DNA of 18,093 nt from an uncultured Clostridia bacterium (GTDB taxonomy: Bacteria > Bacillota > Clostridia > Oscillospirales > Acutalibacteraceae). Shown here piece by piece: positions 6,290-14,092 of the stretch. Location: NCBI GenBank assembly GCA_947624755.1, contig CANQLQ010000012.1, positions 1 to 18,093 of the forward strand, read 5' to 3'. Made by a program: the position numbers and the translations under genes. The notes beneath the pieces are model-generated. The model was not told where the DNA came from. It ran no database searches and worked only from the letters and a program-made list of their open reading frames with translations. Numbering within the stretch: position 1 is the first letter of the stretch; every line of letters starts with the position of its first letter.

Positions 6290-7219
6290 ATGAATCTGCT
6301 GCATTTTAAGTACGCAGTCGAAATTGCAAAAACAAAATCAATAAGCAAAGCGGCCGAAAACCTTTATATGGGTCAACCTAACCTCAGCCGTGCAATTAAG
6401 GAGCTTGAAGAACACCTCGGAATAACCATTTTTCGCCGTACTTCAAGAGGCATTACCGTCACCGCCGAGGGCGAAGAATTTCTTCAGTATGCAAGCCGTA
6501 TCATTGCTCAGGTAGAACAGGTTGAAAATATTTACATAAACGGTACACGCAAGAAAAATCAGTTTTCCGCAAGCGTGCCGAGAACGACCTACATTTCCGA
6601 AGCATTCACCGCCTTTTGCAAACAGATGTCAACCGAAAATCCTGCCGAATATTTTTATAAAGAGACTAACTCAATGCGTACTATCCGAAATATTACCCAC
6701 GAGGAATATAACCTTGGTATCATACGATATCAAATAAATTTTGAAAAATATTTTAAAAGTATGTTCACCGAAAAAAAGCTTGTCAGCGAAGCCGTTAATG
6801 ATTTCAGCTATGTCCTTGTTATGAGCAAGCATCATCCTCTCGCCGGCAAAGAAACGATTGAACCCCAGGATCTTGCCGACTTTATAGAAATTACTCACGC
6901 CGACCCTTATGTTCCTTCAATGCCGCTTATTGACGTAAAAAAAAGTGAACTTTCTGAATTTGTTGATAAAAGAATTTTTGTTTTTGAAAGGGGCAGTCAA
7001 TTTGAACTTCTTTCAAATGTCCATACTACCTTTATGTGGATGTCCCCGATTTCAGACGAAATAAAAAGCAAATATGATCTCGTGGTCAAAAAATGTTCGG
7101 GCAGCAATAAGGTTTACCGTGACGTTTTGATTTACCGAAAGGGCTATAAGCTTACGGCGCTTGACAATGCCTTTATAAAACAGGTCATAGAAACAGGAAA
7201 TAAATACAGAAACATCTGA
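6290..7219 (+). CDS. LysR-family transcriptional regulator
   Basis: The 309-residue length is typical. Residues 1-60 hold the winged helix-turn-helix (NLLHFKYAVEIAKTKSISKAA, then PNLSRAIKELEEHLGITIFRR, then GITVTAEGEEFL), followed by a linker helix and a periplasmic-binding-like effector domain from about 90. The ligand cannot be read. LysR genes often face their target across a shared promoter. Here the upstream gene runs the same way, so no target is indicated except perhaps the regulator itself or the membrane protein downstream (7513), which has its own promoter. ATG set by GAAAGAGG eight bases upstream. Strong promoter and terminator make it monocistronic. Confidence 0.93.
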   Translation: MNLLHFKYAVEIAKTKSISKAAENLYMGQPNLSRAIKELEEHLGITIFRRTSRGITVTAEGEEFLQYASRIIAQVEQVENIYINGTRKKNQFSASVPRTTYISEAFTAFCKQMSTENPAEYFYKETNSMRTIRNITHEEYNLGIIRYQINFEKYFKSMFTEKKLVSEAVNDFSYVLVMSKHHPLAGKETIEPQDLADFIEITHADPYVPSMPLIDVKKSELSEFVDKRIFVFERGSQFELLSNVHTTFMWMSPISDEIKSKYDLVVKKCSGSNKVYRDVLIYRKGYKLTALDNAFIKQVIETGNKYRNI

Positions 7220-7220
7220 A

Positions 7221-7259
7221 AAAAAGGAACAGTCCGTAAATGTCAGACTGTTCCTTTTT
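7221..7259 (+). terminator. Strong intrinsic terminator after the LysR gene
   Basis: AAAAAGGAACAGTC (7221-7234) pairs perfectly with GACTGTTCCTTTTT (7246-7259) around an 11-base loop. The stem ends in T5 and begins with A5, so it may work in both directions. Confidence 0.9.
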
Positions 7260-7379
7260 AAAAGCTTGTTGAACACCTACTAAAGACACCCAATACTTAT
7301 TATAATCGTTGTATGATGTTAAGGAATCAAAACAAGTTCAACATTTTAATTACAAATTATTACAATTTTGTCATATATA

Positions 7380-7408
7380 TTTACAAATCATACATTTTGT
7401 TGTATATT
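7380..7408 (+). promoter_or_regulatory. Promoter of the membrane-protein gene
   Basis: TTTACA (7380-7385), a 17-base spacer and TATATT (7403-7408). Transcription would begin near 7415, leaving a leader of about 100 bases. The rest of 7260-7512 is AT-rich and otherwise featureless apart from GTTGAAC/GTTCAAC copies near 7269 and 7336. Confidence 0.5.
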
Positions 7409-7512
7409 GATAAAGGTTTAAAGAAATATTAAGAAAGTCATAATAGCATTGTGTAAGATTTACTGTCAAATGATTTTGTCTTTTTAATAATCTTTTTTAT
7501 GGAGATGATTTT

Positions 7513-8256
7513 TTGAAGCTTATTAATAGAATAAAATATACATGGAACTCAATAATGAGCGAAATTACCGTTCCCGAATATATTCTTATCTGGATCATCA
7601 GAGCAGTTGTTATTTACGGAGGAATCAGACTTCAAGATCCGAGTCAGGTTGTGATGTATTGGATCAATACGCTCGCACTTTTTGCCATGACGATTTTACG
7701 CTTTGTTGCCCCCAAAAAAAGTTTTTTGGCAAGACTTGATTTTCGCGCTCAGCACATAATCGCTTTTTTTGAACTTCTTGGAACATTTTTTGGAAAATAT
7801 ATTAATGCTTATGCCTATATTGCAAAATATGACCGCTTGCTTCATCTTCTCTCCGGTCCGGGAGCAGTTATTGCGGGATATTTTGTTTTCAAGGCTTTAG
7901 CTTCAAAAGACGGAAAAAAGAAGATTTATCCCAGCAACCTTGCCGCCTTCAGCAGTATTTCGTTTTCCTTCGTTGTAATTACAATTTGGGAAATTGTTGA
8001 ATTTTTCGGAGATTACCTTTTCGGTTCGGTTAACCAGGGATGGTATTATGCGCCGGCAGAAAACGATATATTTTTCAGAATTTTCGGAAAAGTCGCAGAC
8101 CCCGGTCAATACCCCCTTTGGGATACAATGCTGGATATGATAGACGCGTCCGTTACAACTATTATTTCCGGAACAGTGCTTTGGGTCGTGCTGAAACTTA
8201 TGGAAAAACACATGTTGAAAAACGATGCCAAAAAGCCTGAATTGGCTGAAACCTGA
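7513..8256 (+). CDS. Polytopic membrane protein, DUF2238-like layout
   Basis: The 247-residue protein has about six hydrophobic segments (roughly 22-38, 48-65, 80-98, 108-128, 143-165, 212-232). Polar residues lie in or next to the membrane: YDRLLH (106-111), SGPG (114-117), WEIVEFFGD (159-167) and WDTMLDMID (203-211). The spacing of D..H, E..E..D and DT..D resembles the YjdF/DUF2238 family, whose function is unknown; I am not certain of this assignment. Start is a TTG at 7513 with GGAGATGA six to eight bases before it; the only nearby ATG (7505) runs into a stop after three codons. Own promoter and terminator. Confidence 0.8.
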   Translation: MKLINRIKYTWNSIMSEITVPEYILIWIIRAVVIYGGIRLQDPSQVVMYWINTLALFAMTILRFVAPKKSFLARLDFRAQHIIAFFELLGTFFGKYINAYAYIAKYDRLLHLLSGPGAVIAGYFVFKALASKDGKKKIYPSNLAAFSSISFSFVVITIWEIVEFFGDYLFGSVNQGWYYAPAENDIFFRIFGKVADPGQYPLWDTMLDMIDASVTTIISGTVLWVVLKLMEKHMLKNDAKKPELAET

Positions 8257-8265
8257 TATCACCAT

Positions 8266-8312
8266 AAAACAGATTGTTTGCATTAATGCATTTAATCTGT
8301 TTTTTTATTTTT
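8266..8312 (+). terminator. Intrinsic terminator after the membrane-protein gene
   Basis: AAAACAGATT (8266-8275) pairs with AATCTGTTTT (8294-8303), enclosing a second palindrome TGCATTAATGCA, and is followed by a long T-rich run. Confidence 0.85.
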
Positions 8313-8320
8313 TTCGACAG

Positions 8321-8350
8321 TTGACAAGGGTTAGCTCAATATATTAAAAT
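8321..8350 (+). promoter_or_regulatory. Promoter of the DUF1015 gene
   Basis: TTGACA (8321-8326), an 18-base spacer and TAAAAT (8345-8350). Transcription would begin near 8357. The leader contains the fold-back repeat at 8366-8399. Confidence 0.65.
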
Positions 8351-8365
8351 ATATATAACTATTTT

Positions 8366-8399
8366 TAAGAGGGTACTGTTTATTCAGCGCTTCCTTAAA
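8366..8399. repeat. Very short fold-back of the MITE family in a 5' leader
   Basis: TTTAAGAGGGTACTG followed by TTATTCAGCGCTTCCTTAAA resembles two terminal repeats almost back to back: the right end matches the family, the left is degenerate. It occupies most of the 5' leader of the DUF1015 gene and ends about five bases before its ribosome site. Confidence 0.45.
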
Positions 8400-8416
8400 G
8401 AAATGAGGTAAAATTT

Positions 8417-9661
8417 ATGGCTGTTTTTAAAGCTTTTAGGGCTATAAGACCAACGTCTGAAATGTCAGATAAGGTTGCCGCCCTTCCTTATGATGTAATG
8501 AACAGTGAAGAAGCAAGAGAAATGGTTAAGGGCAATCCTTATTCATTTCTTCACGTTGATAAGGCGGAAATTGACCTTGATAGGGATACATATATTTATG
8601 ACGAAAAGGTTTATCTTAAAGCGAAAGGAAATCTTGACAAGCTTGTTGCAGACGGTATATGTATTCAGGACGAAAAGCCCTGTTTTTATATCTATCGGCA
8701 GATTATGAACTCAAGGGTTCAGACCGGTCTTGTCGGCTGCGCTTCAATTGACGACTATATAAACAATGTTATAAAAAAGCACGAATTTACCCGCGCTGAC
8801 AAAGAGCAGGACAGAATCAATCACGTTGATTACTGCGACGCAAACACAGGTCCGATTTTCCTTGCATACCGTGAAAACGATGCAATCGGCAGTATAATTT
8901 CTTCCTGGCAGACCTCACACGAACCGGTTTATGATTTTGTCTCTGACGGGGTTTCCAACACAGTTTGGATAATTGACTGCGAAGAAACAACAGCAAAGCT
9001 TTCCGAACTTTTCGGCAAGGTTGAAAACCTTTATATCGCCGACGGTCACCACCGCTGTGCTTCGGCGGTTAAAGTCGGTCAAAAGAGACGGCAGCAAAAT
9101 CCCGGTTATGACGGAAGCGAAGAATTTAACTTTTTCCTCGCCGTTGCTTTCCCGAAAAATGAGCTTGCAATTATGGACTATAACCGTGTTATAAAAGACA
9201 CAAACGGTCTTGATAAAGATGATTTTATAAATGCTCTTTCAGAAAAGTTTATCGTCAAAGAAACAAACAGTGACAAGCCGTACAGACCCGAAGCAAAACA
9301 CACCTTCGGTATGTATCTTGAAAAAAAGTGGTACAAGCTTACCGCAAAGGAAGGTACGTTTGATGAAAACGACCCGGTTGAAAGACTCGACGTTTCAATT
9401 CTTCAAAACAACTGTATAACGCCTGTTTTTAATATCGTTGACCCAAGAACGGACAAACGTATTGACTTCGTTGGAGGTATAAGAGGTCTTGAAGAGCTTG
9501 AAAGAAGATGCGAAGTCGATATGAAGGTCGCTTTTTCAATGTTTCCGACTTCACTCGACGATCTTATGGCAATCGCAGACGCCGGCAAGGTTATGCCGCC
9601 GAAGTCGACTTGGTTTGAACCGAAGCTTCTCAGCGGTCTGTTCATTCACAAGCTTAAATAA
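8417..9661 (+). CDS. DUF1015-family protein
   Basis: A cytosolic 414-residue protein of the DUF1015 family. Its two signatures are present: KKHEFTRADKEQDRINH (about 120-136) and YIADGHHRCASA (206-217). The N-terminal FRAIRP...ALPYDVM and PYSFLHVDK are also typical. The biochemical role is not established. In many Firmicutes the gene lies beside serA/serC, which suggests a link to serine metabolism (remembered association, not visible here). ATG set by GAGG eight bases upstream. The next gene, an AlaX-type editing hydrolase that removes serine from tRNA-Ala, begins 111 bases downstream with no terminator between, so co-transcription is plausible. Confidence 0.92.
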   Translation: MAVFKAFRAIRPTSEMSDKVAALPYDVMNSEEAREMVKGNPYSFLHVDKAEIDLDRDTYIYDEKVYLKAKGNLDKLVADGICIQDEKPCFYIYRQIMNSRVQTGLVGCASIDDYINNVIKKHEFTRADKEQDRINHVDYCDANTGPIFLAYRENDAIGSIISSWQTSHEPVYDFVSDGVSNTVWIIDCEETTAKLSELFGKVENLYIADGHHRCASAVKVGQKRRQQNPGYDGSEEFNFFLAVAFPKNELAIMDYNRVIKDTNGLDKDDFINALSEKFIVKETNSDKPYRPEAKHTFGMYLEKKWYKLTAKEGTFDENDPVERLDVSILQNNCITPVFNIVDPRTDKRIDFVGGIRGLEELERRCEVDMKVAFSMFPTSLDDLMAIADAGKVMPPKSTWFEPKLLSGLFIHKLK

Positions 9662-9772
9662 AAAATACGGGGCTAAGTCACATTTAAAAGCACGATGCGA
9701 AAAATATCGGCGCTAATGTCTGATTTTAATTGAGGTTTAGTATTTATCTGCCCTTTGTTTTTGGAGAATATT

Positions 9773-10936
9773 ATGACAACAAAGTTATATGATCTTGACA
9801 GTTATATCTCGGAATTTGACTGTAAAGTTTTAGAACTTTACAGAAGCGGCGAGGATTTAATTGTTGTGACAGACAGAACCGCTTTCTTCCCCGAAGGGGG
9901 AGGACAAAGCTCAGACATCGGATTTCTCGGAAAATCCTTTGTCTATGATGTTCAGATTGAATGTGAAAAAATTCTGCATAAGGTTGAAAACTATGAGGAA
10001 AATGTTCATAACTTCACCGTTGGCGGACAAATTCACGGAAAAATCAACATGAAAAAACGTTTTTCCGATATGCAGCAACATTCCGGTGAACATATTTTTT
10101 CGGGAATTGTACATTCGATGTTTGGCTACGATAATGTCGGTTTTCATCTTGGAAAAGAGCTTGTTACACTCGATTTTAACGGGAAATTTACAAAAGATGA
10201 GATGCGTAAAGTAGAAAGCCTTGTCAACAAAGCAATATGGGATAATCTTGAAATCAAGACTTTTTACCCGAGCAAAGAAGAACTTGAAACAATAAATTAC
10301 CGAAGCAAAAAAGAAATAAATGAAGCCCTTCGCCTCGTTGAGATCCCCGGTGTTGACGTATGTGCCTGCTGTGCTCCACACGTTAAAAGAACAGGTGAGA
10401 TAGGAATTGTCGAAGTGGTGAATTTTGAAAAATTCAAAGGCGGAACGAGAATATATATCCTTTGTGGAGAAAGAGCGCTTTGCGATATTCGTCAAAAGCT
10501 TGACGAAAACAAAAAAATCGGCAATATCCTTTCGGCAAAAGAAACCGAAACCGCCGAGATGGTTGAAAGGCTTAAAGAAAACAATAACCGGCTTTCATAT
10601 GAACTTTCAAGGGCAAAGCTTGAAGCTCTGAAGCTTAGGGCGGAAAAAGAACCACCTTCAAAAAGAATTATTGTTTTCTGCGATTTGACCGATGGTGATT
10701 CAATCAGAGAATATGCAAATATTCTAAGCGAAAAGGCTCAGGACTTTGCGGCAGTTTTCGGCGGCAGTGAAAGCTCATATAAATACGTTCTCATAACAAA
10801 GACAAGCTTCGATATAAACTCGCTTTGCAAAAAAATGAACGCAGAACTTTTAGGAAGGGGCGGGGGAAGAAACGGCATTGTTCAAGGAAGCGTCTGCGCG
10901 GGTGAAAATGAAATTCGCAAATTTTTTGACGAGTGA
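9773..10936 (+). CDS. Alanyl-tRNA editing hydrolase, long AlaX type with DHHA1
   Basis: Free-standing editing proteins of this family hydrolyse mischarged tRNA-Ala (Ser or Gly), backing up alanyl-tRNA synthetase. The start is the ATG at 9773, six bases after GGAG; a TTG at 9755 in the same frame would lie upstream of that site. The 387-residue protein shows the N-terminal barrel (TDRTAFFPEGGGQSSDIGFL, residues 33-52), the zinc site H103-SGE-H107 and C199-CAP-H203 followed by VKRTGEIG, a central coiled region (about 245-285) and a C-terminal DHHA1 domain with LLGRGGGRNGIVQGS. The catalytic metal ligands are all present. It lacks the aminoacylation domain, so it is not a truncated AlaRS. Confidence 0.93.
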   Translation: MTTKLYDLDSYISEFDCKVLELYRSGEDLIVVTDRTAFFPEGGGQSSDIGFLGKSFVYDVQIECEKILHKVENYEENVHNFTVGGQIHGKINMKKRFSDMQQHSGEHIFSGIVHSMFGYDNVGFHLGKELVTLDFNGKFTKDEMRKVESLVNKAIWDNLEIKTFYPSKEELETINYRSKKEINEALRLVEIPGVDVCACCAPHVKRTGEIGIVEVVNFEKFKGGTRIYILCGERALCDIRQKLDENKKIGNILSAKETETAEMVERLKENNNRLSYELSRAKLEALKLRAEKEPPSKRIIVFCDLTDGDSIREYANILSEKAQDFAAVFGGSESSYKYVLITKTSFDINSLCKKMNAELLGRGGGRNGIVQGSVCAGENEIRKFFDE

Positions 10937-10939
10937 TTA

Positions 10940-10973
10940 TGGATTGTCATAAATTAATCAGTGCTTCCTTAAA
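10940..10973. mobile_element. Degenerate MITE-family end after the AlaX gene
   Basis: TTAATCAGTGCTTCCTTAAA (10954-10973) is a good right-hand terminal repeat. TTATGGATTGTCATAAA just upstream may be a decayed left end. It starts within a few bases of the AlaX stop codon. Confidence 0.4.
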
Positions 10974-10988
10974 TTTTTACCAATTGCA

Positions 10989-11025
10989 TAATGGCGACCC
11001 ACGTGTGGCCGCCATTACTTTTTGA
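10989..11025 (+). terminator. Hairpin terminator after the AlaX gene
   Basis: TAATGGCG (10989-10996) pairs with CGCCATTA (11010-11017), with an inner CCAC-GT-GTGG, followed by CTTTTTG. It would end transcription of the DUF1015-AlaX unit. Confidence 0.65.
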
Positions 11026-11037
11026 TTTATAAATCTA

Positions 11038-11067
11038 AGAAAGCCGGCAGAAAACGACCGGCTTTCT
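11038..11067. terminator. Bidirectional terminator between convergent operons
   Basis: AGAAAGCCGG (11038-11047) and CCGGCTTTCT (11058-11067) form a perfect 10-bp stem with a 10-base loop. AT-rich sequence lies on both sides. It lies 19 bases past the transporter stop (minus) and downstream of the AlaX gene (plus). Confidence 0.8.
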
Positions 11068-11086
11068 TATTTATAATATTGGTCGC

Positions 11087-12526
11087 TTATTCGGCTTCCT
11101 CTTCATCGACTGTGCCGTATTCATTTGCACGTTTTGCAATAACTGCTTCGTGAATATCTTCTTTGGTTTTGCCGGTAAGCTTATAGAAGAAGAACGGAAC
11201 GCCTGCAAGAAGCATCATAACACCATGAACTATCGTATAGAAGAAAAGAAGAAGGATCTTTGTTCTGAAGCTCTGTTCCGGATTGGGAACAAGATCTGTC
11301 GGCTGAATATAGCCCATAAGTGAATTGTCACCATACATAAGGATAGGAGCAAGACCGCTGCCTATCGCACCGCTGATAAGCGTACCGATGTTGATAACAA
11401 CCGGAAGTGATGCGTCAAGACGTTTGCCTGTTTTAAGTTCGATACTTTCAAGAACGTCAGCCTGGAACATTGACGGAAGAAGGTTTGATGCGCCAAACTG
11501 TAGACCAATGAGGAAAAGGAATACGATGAAGACGATCTGGTAAACCGGATTTGGATATTTGAAATAAAGATAACCGACTACAAAAGCTATGGAGTTGACA
11601 ATAACCGAATAAATACCGCTTGCGATATAAAGAACCTTTGAGTTAAACTTTTTGAGAAGGAAGTTGATAACAAGCATACCAACCGCTGTACCGATACCGG
11701 TCGGAAGGGCAAAAAGAAGGTATTTTGAAGTTGAACCAAGAAGTGCAGCCGCAAGGAAAACACCAACATAGGTTGAAACCTGTCTGAAGTTCTTGAGAAA
11801 TTCTGAAATGATAACGACCCATGCATATTTGTTTGTAAGAATGTCTTTAAAGCCGAGGAAAGGATTGCGTCTGGTTACGGTATAGTTTACTCTTTCGTGA
11901 ACTGCGTTCATACCGATAAGCATAGTGATAATACCTACTACCGAACAAAGAGCCGCCGTTACGATATACTGTGCGCCTTCATTATCTTTGAAGAAAATTT
12001 CAACTACAAGAATAATAACAAGCGGAGCTGAATTTCCGACTGCTGAAACAATACTGCGGAAAGAAATAATTTTATCTCTTTCTTTCAAGTCGGGCGACAT
12101 AACAAAGGCGACCATGTTGAAGGAGTTACCGAATGTACATGAAACTGCCCAGAGAATTGCGATAGTTATAATATAGATGAAAAGAACCGTACCCGAAAGA
12201 CCTTTCGGCGCCCAGAAGGTGAGCATAAGAATAATACCCATAGGTACTGCAACGAGCATACCGAGCGGTTTGAACTTGCCTCTTTTGCCCATCTTTCTGC
12301 CGTCGATATACATTGCGATAAGGAAGTTAAGGAAGAACGGAATAACACTTACAAGAACATTGAAAAGTGACGCCTGACTTTCGGGAAGCTTTAATACGTT
12401 AACTATGTATGCGTTTCTGTATGAGCCTACCATACCGGTCATATTGGTGTAAAAGAATACTGCAACAAGATAAAGAATAAATTCCTTCATCTTGACATTG
12501 GGTGTTTTTTGTGCTGTCGTTTGCAT
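11087..12526 (-). CDS. GPH-type MFS sugar transporter
   Basis: The 479-residue inner-membrane protein has about 12 hydrophobic segments and the marks of the glycoside-pentoside-hexuronide (MelB-like) branch: YIDGRKMGKRGKFKP (loop 2-3, about 58-72) and SIELKTGKRLDAS (late cytoplasmic loop). Such carriers import small glycosides with Na+ or H+. The ATG follows GAGGAGA at five to six bases, and that ribosome site overlaps the stop of the metallophosphoesterase only 11 bases upstream, so the two genes are one operon. The divergent operon encodes a GH4 glycosidase, as in melAB of enteric bacteria, which supports an alpha-galactoside-like substrate. Residues past 460 are charged and cytosolic. Substrate is inferred, not read. 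Confidence 0.9.
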   Translation of the reverse strand: MQTTAQKTPNVKMKEFILYLVAVFFYTNMTGMVGSYRNAYIVNVLKLPESQASLFNVLVSVIPFFLNFLIAMYIDGRKMGKRGKFKPLGMLVAVPMGIILMLTFWAPKGLSGTVLFIYIITIAILWAVSCTFGNSFNMVAFVMSPDLKERDKIISFRSIVSAVGNSAPLVIILVVEIFFKDNEGAQYIVTAALCSVVGIITMLIGMNAVHERVNYTVTRRNPFLGFKDILTNKYAWVVIISEFLKNFRQVSTYVGVFLAAALLGSTSKYLLFALPTGIGTAVGMLVINFLLKKFNSKVLYIASGIYSVIVNSIAFVVGYLYFKYPNPVYQIVFIVFLFLIGLQFGASNLLPSMFQADVLESIELKTGKRLDASLPVVINIGTLISGAIGSGLAPILMYGDNSLMGYIQPTDLVPNPEQSFRTKILLLFFYTIVHGVMMLLAGVPFFFYKLTGKTKEDIHEAVIAKRANEYGTVDEEEAE

Positions 12527-12537
12527 ATTTTTCTCCT

Positions 12538-13902
12538 CTATCTCTTAAAGTTTGCTGTGTAATCTCTCTGTTTTTCATCGCCTATCATTGAAAGCACGAA
12601 GCTGTCAATATCAGCTAAAACAGGGTTTTTGCCGCCAAGCTTTTTGCCGGCAATGTTAGTTATGGGGTGAAGCCTTTTAAGAAGCTTTGATACTGCGTCA
12701 TACATCGGCGTACCCTTCACATAAGGTTCGTCACCGACAAAAATGTTACGGACAAATTCGACGCAGACGTCTTTTACAAGCCTGTCACCGATTGATTTGT
12801 CAACATTGAACAGGAAAAGTCTGCCGAGATGTTTAAGCTTCAATTTTTGAAGAAGTTTACCGGCCATTGTAACGGGAACTTTAAGCTTCTTGTTTTTCTC
12901 CGGTCCGCCGAAAAGCCGGGTGAAGAACGCGAAGTCAAAGGCCATTGCGTCGATTATATCGGTGATCATTCGGTCAAAACGCCACTGAAAATATTCCGCG
13001 CCTGTTTTGCCGCCCTTGTCCCATTCAAAATCTTCAATTGTAAAAGATTCTATATTGACGTTTTCTTCGTCAATTGTAACTTTTCGATAGGCGCAGGGAC
13101 AGCCTACGAAGCAGCCGGTCTGAACATCGGTAATTTTGTTGCCGTTTTTGCTTGTAAATTCCGTCACAGCCTGTGCGTGCATATGGCCGGTAAAAATAAG
13201 CGACAAACCTGCGTCCGCAAATTCATTCGCCCTTTTTTCCCAATCGGTAAGCTTTGCGTCACCGATAAATTCCATAACAGGCGAAAACGGAAGAAGCGGG
13301 TAATGCGTCATGGCGAAAATATAATCGCCGGCCTCGTGAGCTTCTTTTATCTGTTCAAGCGCCCAAGCCATCTGATCATCCCAAAGCCCCTTGAAGTCTT
13401 TGCAGTCGCCGTCACAGTTAAGCGCAAGAAGACGGAAGCCCTCCTGAAGCTTTACAACATAGCTCATGGACTTCTTATGTTCGGAAATTGCGGCGTCAAA
13501 GCCGAAGTCTTTATAGAAATCCCTTAGTTCTTCGCGCGGCATTCCTTTAACGGGAATAAGTTTATCTGCGTCAAATTCAACAGGATTGTCCGAATAGTCG
13601 TGCCGTGCGGTTATAAGATAAATTTTTTTACCCTGTTCTTTGAGCTTATAAAGTTTTTCTCTGAACCCGACGTGACTTTGAAATTCACCTCTGTAAACCA
13701 GGTCGCCCGGAATAAGAATAATTTCGGTTTCTTTGTCGTCGGCAAGCTTTTTAAAGCCCGCATCAATAATGTATGGCGTTTCAGCAACACATTTTTGATC
13801 GATCCGGCTTCTTTCTTCATAAGCAGGTCCGCTTGCTTTAAAAGAAACATCAAAATAGTGCGTGTCGGTAACAAGGAAAAACTTTAACGGATCCATCTTC
13901 AA
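12538..13902 (-). CDS. Cytosolic metallophosphoesterase of the glycan locus
   Basis: No signal peptide is present, so this 454-residue calcineurin-like phosphoesterase is cytosolic. Motifs: DTH (13-15), PGD (65-67), then LITARHDY (97-103) where the family normally has GNHD, then THYPLLPF and FTGHMHAQ. The Asn that usually binds metal is replaced by Arg, so activity may be altered; the change may be shared by its clostridial relatives. The C-terminal 150 residues are a helical extension of unknown role. I choose the TTG at 13902 because AAGGG lies seven bases before it. The ATG at 13896 is 13 bases away, and a GTG at 13908 would be too close. First gene of the operon with the transporter. Possible job: removing phosphate from an imported or intermediate sugar (inference). 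Confidence 0.88.
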   Translation of the reverse strand: MKMDPLKFFLVTDTHYFDVSFKASGPAYEERSRIDQKCVAETPYIIDAGFKKLADDKETEIILIPGDLVYRGEFQSHVGFREKLYKLKEQGKKIYLITARHDYSDNPVEFDADKLIPVKGMPREELRDFYKDFGFDAAISEHKKSMSYVVKLQEGFRLLALNCDGDCKDFKGLWDDQMAWALEQIKEAHEAGDYIFAMTHYPLLPFSPVMEFIGDAKLTDWEKRANEFADAGLSLIFTGHMHAQAVTEFTSKNGNKITDVQTGCFVGCPCAYRKVTIDEENVNIESFTIEDFEWDKGGKTGAEYFQWRFDRMITDIIDAMAFDFAFFTRLFGGPEKNKKLKVPVTMAGKLLQKLKLKHLGRLFLFNVDKSIGDRLVKDVCVEFVRNIFVGDEPYVKGTPMYDAVSKLLKRLHPITNIAGKKLGGKNPVLADIDSFVLSMIGDEKQRDYTANFKR

Positions 13903-13929
13903 TATCACACCCTTCGTTAAAAATTTTTA

Positions 13930-13958
13930 TTGATTTATAATTATTAATATGGTATAGT
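13930..13958 (+). promoter_or_regulatory. Promoter of the GH4-sulfatase operon
   Basis: TTGATT (13930-13935), a 17-base spacer and TATAGT (13953-13958). Transcription would start near 13965, giving a leader of about 128 bases before the GH4 start. Its -10 box lies one base from the -10 box of the opposite promoter (13965-13960), so the two polymerase sites overlap. Confidence 0.7.
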
Positions 13959-13959
13959 G

Positions 13960-13988
13960 ATAATAACACATTTTAGACATTTTTTCAA
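13960..13988 (-). promoter_or_regulatory. Promoter of the phosphoesterase-transporter operon
   Basis: On the minus strand, TTGAAA (13988-13983), a 17-base spacer and TATTAT (13965-13960). Transcription would start near 13953, about 50 bases before the TTG at 13902. Confidence 0.7.
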
Positions 13989-14035
13989 GGCAAAAATAAG
14001 TAAAAATTGTAAAAAATGTGCAAGAAAAAATTAAC

Positions 14036-14086
14036 GGGAGGTAAATGCAGATAAAAATTATTCAAAACGGTATCTGCATTATGTAA
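14036..14086 (+). promoter_or_regulatory. GH4 leader: SD, 13-codon ORF and 10-bp hairpin
   Basis: GGGAGG (14036-14041) precedes ATG at 14045, which opens a 13-codon frame (MQIKIIQNGICIM) ending in TAA at 14084-14086. The GH4 ATG at 14093 is in the same frame, six bases on, and has no ribosome site of its own. AATGCAGATA (14044-14053) and TATCTGCATT (14071-14080) are perfect inverted repeats covering almost the whole small frame. The gap between GGGAGG and its ATG is only three bases, short for good initiation. Either the small frame is translated and couples to GH4, or the hairpin folds out 37 bases and brings GGGAGG to about 14 bases from the GH4 start. Confidence 0.6.
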
Positions 14087-14092
14087 AATCAA

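Noticed and set aside
9663..9772. Separate promoter for the AlaX gene
   Set aside because: No TTGACA/TATAAT-like pair at proper spacing could be found in the 111-base gap. Read-through from the DUF1015 gene is simpler.
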